42,656 nt of DNA, taken from Spongospora subterranea. Lineage: Eukaryota; Endomyxa; Phytomyxea; Plasmodiophorida; Plasmodiophoridae. Shown here one piece after another: positions 11,086-20,776 of this stretch (the stretch's first letter is position 1; every line of letters starts with the position of its first letter). The notes under the pieces were generated by a model. It did no database searches. It worked only from the letters and a program-made list of their open reading frames with translations, and was not told the origin of the DNA. The position numbers and the translations under genes are program-made. The DNA is taken from NCBI GenBank assembly GCA_900404475.1, contig OUQQ01000183.1, positions 1-42,656 of the forward strand. Reading direction: 5' to 3'.

Positions 11086-11265
11086 TTTTTTTCATGGTTC
11101 TCAGTACAACCAGTTGACTTTACTCTGTCTTGGAGTGTCGCCACCAGGTTCTTGCAACAAACACTGAACGGAACGGAGCCTTTCTGACAGACCTCTCCGG
11201 CAGAAGTAAACTCACAAATTGCCCATCTCTAAATCTATTCAGCGTTGTTTGAACCTTTGATTCTA

Positions 11266-11938
11266 TGTACAATTCGTTTGAGGAAACCTTGTTAACCTTG
11301 TTGCTGGAATGTGCAGCTGTAAATTGTGACTGCGCTGGAACTATATTTTCTGGGAAACCATCGTGCTGGATCAATGATCATGACGTTATGCTCATGCTGA
11401 GGATCTGAAACTGCCATCAACGAAGGATTGGTGTATTATGACGAGACGCAAATCATCAACTTGTTTCACGATTATGTCGGTTATATGATGATGGCGCCAA
11501 TCTACTGATGACGCCCAGCGGCTAGATTCTGGACGATTCGCCTTTGCGAAGAACCCTTCTCTGGAATACCGGATCGACAATTGTCAATAGTAGAAGCTCT
11601 GGTGGTGTCGGCGTCATCCTATCGCAAGATAACGACCTTACCCAATCGGTTCGCATCTGCTCCGTATTAGGATATCATTCTCCAGTCAACCAAGAAGTGT
11701 TGGGGGGGTTTATGAATCATGGTTTAGATCACTGGCGTCGCTCTGGATTATATTGGGATATCACTTCTCGAAAGTCATTCTGAATGGTTTTCGGGGACCC
11801 ATTCGCATGGGCTCGAACACGAGCGCTACGAACCGTCGGACAACAGTTGGTTTCATTCGACAAGGATCTTCCAGTAGTTTCAGCTGATGGCCTTTTGCCC
11901 TGGAATCGGCCCGAACTTATCCAATCGGAATTACGTTG
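11266..11938 (+). other. coding-like but unassigned region before VPS16
   Basis: Several plus-strand pieces look like exons. From 11266, MYNSFEETLLTLLLECAAVN opens a 45-residue frame. ETAINEGLVYYDETQIINLF occurs near 11406-11470. The final frame at 11784-11938 (MVFGDPFAWARTRALRTVG, ending WNRPELIQSELR) stops 118 bp before VPS16. They lie in different frames and I could not join them with GT-AG introns, and no family was recognised. This may be one gene with sequence errors, or a decayed gene. Confidence 0.3.
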
Positions 11939-12056
11939 AAGATCTGCTCTTCGTTTCCGTTAACCGTATTTTTGCCGATACACAAATCAACGGGCGGACG
12001 ACGCCCACGTGTGTGGCCGATAACCGGACCCGCGTCTGCGGCCATACAGTAGCGCC

Positions 12057-15000
12057 ATGTCGGGGACGGGGGATTGGCAGCTGGTCCACGACCGATATTA
12101 CAGGCGGCGGCATGTCTACAAGATGGGCTGGCAATTGAATATCGATCTGTCTCGGGACAGTCTCCATCACTTGTGTGCCGCTGAGGCGTCGGGTCCATTA
12201 GGTCGGTACCCGGTCGCCATGTTTTTATTTCACACCTGGCTCTCTCGCCTGTCGCCATCGTGCTCCCGATCACCGACAACTGTTCCTCATTTTTTTTTTC
12301 GGTTTTTTCCTCTGGCTCTCTGATGTCGCGTATCTAACCCCGAATTTCTGTTGGGATTCAGCATTCGTCAATCTGACGTCGGCGAATAGCTCCGAGATAT
12401 CCATCTACACGTCGTCCGGCAGCGTTATGTCGTCATTCAGCGTCGGGAACCGCGCTAGTTCTATTCGCTTACGTGCGGGCTGACACATAACTTAGTGGCA
12501 ACATACGAATCTTTTGAAAATCGGATGGTCGAAAAATCTGTCGCTGATATGTGTGCTAAAGTAAATCATTATGTGTGTTTTAACCTCTTCACTATTTGGC
12601 TGTGTTCCGTTTTATGATAGTTCTGTCATTTTCACAGCCCATCGAGTTGGATTGCCACATTTAACGTTCTAACTTTAGAGACGCGCGTGTATTCGTGTTC
12701 TCAGTACACGGCGACCTCATCAATCAATTCGTCATCGGAAAGGTTCTCTACGTATGCTTCCCCACGGCAATGTTAAACCAAGTTCCATAGGAAGCATCTG
12801 TTCATGGGATCCGGGACTGCTGTATTGTCGACGACTGCATTGTCGCCATGACCGAAGTCGGTTGGTTTCCACAAGCTTGTTGATTGCTTCTGGGCGGTTT
12901 TCCCCGTTTTCAGATTCAAAATCTCGATTCAACAGTTTCCCTAACTGGTTTTCCTGTAGAGCACTCACGAACTGGTGCTTTTCCACGATTTCGTCAACCC
13001 TATCCGGATCGGTATCGCCCAGCCCGATCTACGTCGATCAGAGCCGCCGACGGCCATGCTGATGGCCATCGACCGGACCGCGAACGAAGATGACGTCACC
13101 GCCCCCAACGTCAGTGTCATCATCGCCACACATTCTGGCTCCATTGTTCACTGCGACCAGCATAAAGCAGAAGATCAGGTTTGTCGCTTCCAACCTTTGC
13201 TTGATTTTCTAAACTCGGTTTGTCGCTTCGGCGTCAAGGTTGGTTCACAATCTGTTCGCGAAATACTGAACAGTTTTATCTTGAAATCGAGCGTCTGATG
13301 TTGAATCAGTTAATCTGTCATGCTCGTTCTAAAATGTGTCGCAGTTACTGACCCAAGGTCCGTTCCGATTGCTGGCTTTATCGCCGGACGGCCAGCAGCT
13401 GGCTTGTTTCGACAATCGCGACACGCTGCATTGTGTGACCCGCGATTTCAAGCGCAAGATTTTTGAGTTCGGCACTAATACAACATCACAGCCGCTGGAT
13501 TTGACCTGGTGCACTAATGATGCAGTGATTATCACATATGAACACGTACGTTCTGATACAGCTTGCGCTATCAGTTCTTGTTTCCGAGCCCGATTTCAGT
13601 TTGCATTCTTTTTTTTTTTTGCAAACGATAGGAAATAGATCATATCTCAGTAGTATTGGGCCTTCTTTCGTTGCTGAATTGTGGTTATATAGCATCTGTT
13701 GCTGGTCGGCGATCTCGGCTACAGTTTTCTGTACTTCCCCTATAGTATGCCGGCCTGCGTTTTCCGCGAAACGGATGGTGTTCGCGTCATCACATCCGCC
13801 GTTACCGAATTTATTGAACAGGTCATCACAATCTTTTGCCTCACAAACCAGTTCTCCAGAACGTAATTGGTATTTAGGTCCCAAAATCTACAGAATCAAT
13901 ATTCACGATTGGCAGCGTCTCGCCAGCAGCGATGTTGTACGATGCAGCTGAGGCGCTAGAAAAACGTATCTCGAACGCCGATGATACATTACGTTCGTTA
14001 ATGGCCGGTATATACATGATGCTGTGTCGCTTTTCTAACAAGATCGGTGAATTTTTTACAACAGATGCCGACGCTATGGAAACGGCCATCAACATGTGTC
14101 TCCACGCGGCCGAACGTGAATTTGAGCCACGACTGCAAAAGCGTCTACTAAAAGCGGCGTCTGTCGGTAAACTCTGTTACAATTCGATGATGAACGTCAA
14201 AGCGATAGAAGATCAAGTAAGTTTTCCAAATCTTGCTACGATAACCTCAAGAAACGGAAAATGTGTGTCTTAGGACGATAGAACTGTTAAAGGATCTCCC
14301 GTGATCGACCCGGATCGGTTTGTTAACGTCTGTACCACGCTCCGTGCGTTGAACGCCGTTCGTGCACTTTCGATACCGATAACGTTCGCGCAGTTAGAAG
14401 AACTAACAGCTAACGCCCTCATCGATCGGCTAAACAACGATCATCGTAATGGGCTAATTTTCAAACGGTTTCTTCTCAAAATTTCTCACTTCCTGCCTCA
14501 GAACACAGCGTCAGTCTGGCGTTATGCACGCTTCTACACCTGGATTGCAGTCGTGTTTTACTACATTGGGCAACTCTCAAAGTGAATATGCATTCATCCG
14601 CTTCTTCACCTGAGGCGACCGCGGAAGAAGAACGAGCTCTTGCTAATGAAATCGTCAAAAAGCTGAAAGTCGTAATCTCTTCGAACTGTTATGAATCCTT
14701 ATTTATCTTCATTACGTAGGCTTTTCCTGATATAAAGCTGTCTCCAATTGCATCGGCAGCGTATCGTGCTCATCGCCCAACGCTTGCCCTGACTGTAAGT
14801 GTATGTGCTGTTTCAGAAACCCATTTACTGAGGATTTTTTAGGTATGCGAGCACGAGACTCGCGCTCATCTCCAAGTTCCTCTATTGATATCCATGAACG
14901 AGGAAGAACGCGCTCTTGACAAAGCCATTGAGAGCGGCGACACTGATTTAGGTTGGTGTCCAGTTAATGGTCAAATGCGAAAGTCTGAATCGGTTTCTTA

Positions 15001-16183
15001 GTTCATCTTTGCCTTCTGCATCTGCGAAGGTCGCGGTCATCGTCGGCCCTGTATTCCATTCTTCGGAGTCGCCCTCTGGCGCAATCGCTCCTAATATGCT
15101 ACGCTAGACATGCTCAGGAGTTGGATCTCTTGAAAAACACCTTGTTTGGCTTACAAAAGACTCGAATGGCTGCCATCACTGCAATTGAACAGGTTGAATA
15201 TCATTGTCGCCCATCGAATTTACGTAAATTCAGTCTGCTCTATCCACCCGGAAACTAGCAAAAACAAACTTAATTGTTGTCAAATTTACTTGTTGTGCTC
15301 TGATATCGAGTCATTTTGCTCTAATTTCGTGTTGCTTAGGCATATCGGCATCCTCAACTGCCTGAACGTATTCAAGGACTTCAAATAGCAGCGCAATTCT
15401 TCCATCAGGATCGTTCAGATCCATTCATGGCGTGCGCTACATTAGACCAAATCAAGCTATTGCAGGTATTTAGTTTGTCGACATACAATGTCGTTCCCAA
15501 ACTGACTCCTTTTCAGGTTCAGCGCAGTCTTAGCACAGCGGACGCGTCGGTAGTAGATCTGTCGGTCAGCGACACGATAGATCATCTTCTGGTCACCAAA
15601 CAGATCGCTCAGGCCGCTAAGATCCAGTCAATGTTTAAAGTCCCTGCTAAAAGGTGAGTTGAAAAACACAAAATTTGCATTGAACCGAGGCACTGCTCGA
15701 ACGTTTACCTTATCAACCATGGTTTGTTAGGTTTTGGCATATACAGGTGCAAGTTTACGCTAGGACAGGACAGTGGGCCGCTCTACTTGCGTTGGTCAGT
15801 TCTGATTAACGGCGGTGGCAACTAGCGGCCGATAAACAGTTGTAATTGTGTAGGTGAAGGGGAAGAAGGCGCCACCTATCGGCTATGTCCCGTTTATCGA
15901 ACACTGTATTGCCCACAACAACATGGACGAAGCCGTTGTTTATGTTGGGTTCCTGCCGGATATTGCCGAACGAATGGAATGGCTATGCCATATGGGAAGG
16001 TACAGCAGACTTGCGTTTTGATCGAATTGTGTCTTTTATGCAAACATTTTCAGATGGGGCGATGCTGCCAAACTGGCGATCTCGGCTCATGACGCTGAAT
16101 CACTGATCACGATCAGTAATAACTGCAATGACCCTGTCGTGAAAGACATGACCGACAAAGCACTCCTCCGTCTGGCGCCGTAG
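12057..16183 (+). CDS. VPS16: VPS16, HOPS/CORVET tethering subunit
   Basis: Core subunit of the HOPS and CORVET complexes, which tether late endosomes and vacuoles/lysosomes; the N-terminal half is a beta-propeller and the C-terminal half an alpha-solenoid. Conserved blocks run along the whole length: HVYKMGWQLNIDL at the N-terminus, SSEISIYTSSGSV, FSVHGDLINQF, LLALSPDGQQLACFDNRDTL, PLDLTWCTNDAVIITYE, MPACVFRETDGVRV, LQKRLLKAASVGKL, FVNVCTTLRALNAVR, ERALDKAIESGDTDL, KKAPPIGYVPFIEHCI and GRWGDAAKLAISAHDAESLI. Most introns are GT-AG and 45-60 nt, with a few near 150 nt. Two oddities: a 38-nt segment at about 12213-12258 must be removed to keep frame although it has no GT-AG ends, and a 1-2 nt frameshift is implied near 12690. 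The stop is TAG. A 238-bp gap separates it from nicalin on the same strand. Confidence 0.93.
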
Positions 16184-16420
16184 AAATTTGTTCAAATTAT
16201 TATATAATATATTTTCAATAATTAGTTCACATAAATGAAGCATTGGTCATCTATCTGGAAAATCAAACATTGATATACACGTCCAGAATGAAGAAAACAC
16301 CTGATTGGTGAGGATAATGATGAAATCTGTGACAGGGTCATGGAGTCAGCCTGTGGTAGAGCAGAATAGCGCCACGGTCTTGGTCGAGGCGCAAACTTCT
16401 GGTTTAGTCCAGAGATCAGG
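16184..16420. other. VPS16-nicalin spacer
   Basis: Begins with a very AT-rich stretch (about 16190-16226) likely to hold the VPS16 3' end signals. Nothing else identified. Confidence 0.5.
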
Positions 16421-18306
16421 ATGAGATCGGCGGCGATGCTTTGTGGGCTGCTGATCGTCTTGACGTCGCTGACCTCGGCGTCCCACATGTTCAAAGTCGA
16501 TCGCGCCATTCAATACAGTATTGATCAGGTGTCGTACGGGTCGCAAACTGCCCGAGTGAATTTTCCGGGCACCGTCCATGAGGACGGCATCCCCCCTGCC
16601 GCTCATACGATCTCGCTGCTGAAAGCGTGCTCGTCGGATACGCAAGTGCAGCTCCATCCAAATGCGACTGCTGCGTTGATAGTTCTTCCTGAAGGTTATG
16701 ATCATCATCGTAACCAGCGCTGTTTTCGCCAGACATGTCATCATGCGTTTTAGAGCCGACACCTGAACAAGTGACGTGTCTGAAATCTATCGAATCGTCC
16801 ATCATGTCTCAGTCTTGGTCGTATCCGATATATTTCGCAACGGAGGATGCGCATTTGAACGAGATTGTTAGCGGTTTGTTGCTGTGATTGTTTGGTAATC
16901 GATTTGCTAGTAATGAATCATATATAGATGTTCGGGATGGATCATTGGACCGGTATCAGTTTGTCGCCGCTGACCTGAGTGAGCCCATCGTGTCTCCTTC
17001 CATAACCAATCTTTATGGATGGATTTACGGCAAGAGCGATACCCCCAAAGAGACGGTCGTTATCGTCGCCGGTATACGCACAGCTGTCTGCATCGTTCCC
17101 TGCGTCAACATCGTTTAGGTTGGGATTCTTTGGTGGCTATTCCCGGGAGAGGTTCAGGAGATGCTTCTGCTGTCACCGCTTTTTTACATCTTGCACGAGT
17201 AAATTGCACACTCTAACCGGAAAAATTTGCTAATGTTAAATAGCTATTTCATCGCGTCAAAATGCAAGAAAGTTTAGGCGACGTTTCGCTTCTATTCGTC
17301 CTGACGGGAGCATCAGCTCTGGCTGGAGAAGGATCCCAGCACTTTATTTCGGAACTTGACGCCCGCATCATCGGTATTCTGTTCGCTTTGCCCACGCGTC
17401 AATTGCTGATTCATTGGTTTTCAGAAACGATAAAACTCGTCATATGTCTTGATTCACTTAAAGGCGATACTCTCACCCTCCATGCTTCATCTGAAAGTAA
17501 GAGCGCCGAATCATTCAACAAGTTCCAGGTAGGAACGCCGAGCATATTTTCGTTGTATCAATAACAACCGCCTAGAAAGCGTTGAAGACCGCGGCAAGCG
17601 ATTTTGGTGTTACGGTCGGCACGAGTTCCGAAGATGATGGCAATTGGGAGCATCGCCACTATTCGAGGTTAGAACTCGTGGCAATTGCCACCAAATATTC
17701 ATCGTGACTTGGATACAGAGAGGGTATGACGTCGTTAACCGTTTCCGACAAGACTGATCGAATGAGGTCCATAACCTATTCGTCTGTATTTGATAAGCCT
17801 GCAACGTGCGATCAAGTGACCCGCTCTGTGAACGCGATCGCTGAATCGATAGCTCGCTTCATATTCGATGTTGAATCGTCTGGACTTACTCAGGTCAGAA
17901 GTTGACCTGTTATCGGGATTTGCTCATCATATTACGATAGGGCAGCAATGCTGTCAACATGCAATCGGTTTCTTCGTGGCTCGATTACCTAGGGTCTCAG
18001 CCTAGGATTGCGCCTGCATTGCCCGCTGATTCGACGTTGGTGTCGGATTTACAGCAGGTTCGAAGATATCTACATCAGAAAACGTTGGAGTGGTTACTGA
18101 AGTTTCCATAGGAGATGAGTACTCATTTGTCTGACGTCACTGTCAAAACCTTCAAACTTTCCCCGAAGTTCACGATTTTTCCTCAGTCACCCAAGAGTAT
18201 GTCATCGTTTCGAGTCAAGCCGTTCGTATTTGACGTCCTGGTCACCGGATCCGTTTCGCTTTATCTTGGCGCTTTATACTTTGCCGTCAAGAAATTGAGC
18301 ATGTAA
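16421..18306 (+). CDS. NCLN: nicalin, ER membrane BOS-complex subunit
   Basis: Nicalin is a nicastrin-related, catalytically inactive aminopeptidase-fold protein of the ER membrane, part of the complex assisting multipass membrane-protein insertion. A signal peptide opens the protein (MRSAAMLCGLLIVLTSLTSA). Next come FKVDRAIQYSIDQVSYGSQT, SYPIYFATEDAHLNEI, KETVVIVAGWDSLVAIP, GDASAVTAFLHLARLF, VSLLFVLTGASALAGEGSQ, KLVICLDSLKGDTLTLH, WEHRHYSREG, SVSSWLDYLGSQPRIAP and the C-terminal membrane helix VKPFVFDVLVTGSVSLYLGA. At least nine GT-AG introns of about 38-66 nt restore the frame exactly, for example 17200-17244. Nicastrin was considered, but the C-terminal block and the Trp-Leu-x-x-x-Gln-Pro-Arg region are nicalin-specific. 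It converges on HEI10 with only 73 bp between stop codons. Confidence 0.93.
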
Positions 18307-18379
18307 AGCTGATTTAACTGTCGCATAAAATCCAAAAGAAACTCTATGAAGACAATGTCATCAGACAACTGGTGTTTAG

Positions 18380-19969
18380 TTAGCGGCGGTGATTTCGGAA
18401 TCGGCTGTAGATGGACGGTTTCGCAGATCCGAACAGTGACGACGGTGTTGGCAAAATGTTTGCCGGGGTACAGTTCATCCTTCTTGGTGTATGCGGGCTT
18501 TGGGTATTTAACGGATGCAAACTTTCCTTGTTGTTCGTCTTCTGTAGCCCTTTTCCCAACGTCCCTAAAATTCCCAGCGACTGTGGCGTGAATGTTTTAG
18601 TCGCTTGTGCTGATCCAATCTTTGATGATCCAATCTTTGATCTCCCACTAAAGTGCGGTGAGTGCGAATTGTTGTCGAGGCTTTTGATATGCCCCATCAA
18701 GCCTGGGCACAGGTTGGCGGGCAATTTGATGGTTGAAGAATGTGATGATTCACCTAAGCTTGGCTGCCTTGACCTGCTTAAACTCTCAGGAAATAATGAG
18801 GGTTTATGGTTCGCTGATGCTCGCGAAGAGTTTAACTTCGCAGAGGATGTTAGTGCACCTGAGAAGTTCTCAGAGCCAAGCGGCTGCCTTGACAGATTAG
18901 TTGGCAAAGACTCTAATTCGTGCCGCAATCAGATCTGTTGGACGTGGATGACGTTGACCTACCCGGAAATTGTTTTTGAGTCTGCGGCGCAGGTGGTTCG
19001 ACATGCGATAATCTACATTGGGGTGACATGGGTGAGCTATTAGGACTTCTTCGTGCCTGCGTGATCATTGACGAAAACACATTTCGCGGTAGTACATACC
19101 GCTGAATACCTTGCTGTTCACTATCTGCATTTTATTGTACAGTTTCTGCAATACAGTAATGTTGTGGTTTAGTGGCATTTCTGGCAGCAAAACGTTCGCT
19201 CTACCTCGTAATTCTTGCACATCCTGCTGAAAGCATCACTAGTAATGGTCCAGCGATTCTGACTCTAATACCTGGTTTTTTCCTTATTGCTTTTTTTCAA
19301 CTCCATGTAAGCGGTGTCCTTATGCTGCATTTCCTCAAGGCATTGATTAACTTTCTCGCTCAAATGCCGGATATGCTCGTCCCGCTCTTGAAGCAAATGT
19401 TGCATCGACGCCTAAACAGAGATTGAATGCTTCATTGGCGAGGGATATTACATCATACCTGCGCTGCTTGGGCCTGTTTTTCCTTTTGTCCCATTATGTG
19501 ATTCATCCTGCAGGATATGAAAATAAGCATCGGAATTCACGAAACAGACGAAGGGGCACCATGCAAATTCTTGTTTTTTCTGGAATTGGAAGTTGCCTAA
19601 ATGCCTCTGTCGTAACAGTCTGGGAAGTACGTACTTGGTAGATAAAAAAGCCAAGAGCTCCCGCGCAAGCTTCGAATATCAAAGTTGGACTGCTTCCCCA
19701 CAATGCCATAGATGGAGCCTCGTCCAGATCCGTGCGAATTCGCTTCAGTTCGCTGTCTCTGTAAAAAGTCAGCGTTTTATTGGCGACAATTTCGGACGAA
19801 ATGTAAACCGGTCAATATTGCTGCTGCAACATGGGCAGATCGATTGTCGCGAGAAACTCTTCGTGGCATCTTCCTCGCAGAAGATGTGCGAACAGGCGGT
19901 GATCCAGGCGAACTGTCCGGTCAAGACCTGCCAGCAGCGATTACACCTTAGCCGTCCACCATCTGACAT
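18380..19969 (-). CDS. CCNB1IP1: HEI10 / CCNB1IP1 meiotic RING E3 ligase
   Basis: HEI10 family RING proteins mark and promote meiotic crossover sites and act as SUMO/ubiquitin E3 ligases. The N-terminus is a family-typical RING: RCNRCWQVLTGQFAWITACS, HIFCEEDATKSFSRQSICPC and CSSNID. Exon 2, joined by a 29-nt intron (19759-19787), gives MALWGSSPTLIFEACAGALG followed by FFIYQ, matching the conserved helix after the RING. A coiled coil follows with QHLLQERDEHIRHLSEKVNQ and CLEEMQHKDTAYMELKK. The C-terminal 180 residues are Ser/Pro/Asn-rich and end near RRMNCTPANILPTPSSLFGS, like the disordered tail of the family. The start is set by homology at MSDGGRLRC; an upstream in-frame ATG at 20065 exists. 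The 210-codon plus frame at 18411-19043 is its antisense shadow. Exon joins in the middle are approximate. Confidence 0.88.
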
Positions 19970-20045
19970 CAATCGTCTCGACACGAAAACCAGCAATGTT
20001 CGCAATATGAACGGACTTGAACTCGTTCCTAAATCATCAGAGAAT

Positions 20046-20150
20046 TGACTGCCATTACGTTGCACATTACTGGGACATTAGAGAAGTGACTGCCATTACG
20101 TTGCACATTACTGAGACATCAGATAAGTTACTGTCGTTATTTTGCACAAA
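20046..20150. repeat. 41-bp tandem repeat, about 2.5 units
   Basis: Units start at 20046 and 20087 with near-identical sequence (tgactgccattacgttgcac core), and a diverged third begins near 20128. It lies just upstream of the HEI10 start, so it could fall in its 5' region. Confidence 0.85.
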
Positions 20151-20776
20151 TACAGTAGCAGAGTGGGTAACGCCGACACAGCCAGTGCTACATGACGAAA
20201 CCAAGTCTGGGTTTCAACTCATTGCGAGATGATGCAACCCCCTCCCCCGACGACCTTGTCATTAGCGCCTTCCCATATATTCCCAGGCGTGTTCGTATCC
20301 GCTTGGATTCATTTTGATGCCCGCTGAGTGGAACAGCTAGTCTGGCTCGAGCACGACATCAACAGAGGTCTTGCCTTCAGGATGGTTCTCCGTCGTACCA
20401 ATTTTGGCCATCAGGAGCTGGAGCATTGTCCAGGCATTCCATATTTGGTTCTTTGGACTACAAATAGCAAGTTTGTTTTAATCCGATCTCAAATGAACTG
20501 GCAGACGCTCGGATGTGCCGAGCGTATCTATATTAGCATTTCTGGCTCGTGATAGAGACAGAAAAGCATAGGCGTACGTACAATACATTATGCGATGAAA
20601 CCCGATTATATTACCTAAACCATTGAATCGCATGTATGCTCGTTTGCACACGTTCAATTAGAAACCTCAGGTTTAAGTAACATCAATTCTATTCTTAGTT
20701 TTATAACTTTGGTTGATTTATGGGTAACTTGGAGGTTCATTTGAAAGCCTCTTACACCATCAAATGAGGCAAGTCT
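20151..20776. other. intergenic between HEI10 and SPT16
   Basis: Includes a 74-codon plus frame (20328-20552) without recognisable motif. No RNA gene or repeat seen. Confidence 0.45.

Larger units (their letters stand above)
10932..11263 (+). repeat. second copy of the 332-bp duplication
   Basis: Same sequence as 10471-10802. It begins at the first base after the gap, which is what an unmerged contig overlap would produce. Confidence 0.95.

Noticed and set aside
10659..11374. Minus-strand ORFs across the gap
   Set aside because: They are translations of the duplicated U6 flank and of N bases, with no protein features.
16421..18306. Nicastrin (gamma-secretase subunit)
   Set aside because: The signal peptide and aminopeptidase-like core are shared, but the Trp-Leu-x-x-x-Gln-Pro-Arg block and the KPFVFDVLV membrane helix at the C-terminus are those of nicalin.
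18411..19043. 210-codon plus-strand ORF, the longest on that strand in the area
   Set aside because: It is antisense to the Ser/Pro-rich C-terminal exon of HEI10, which is supported by the RING, helix and coiled coil upstream in the correct order.
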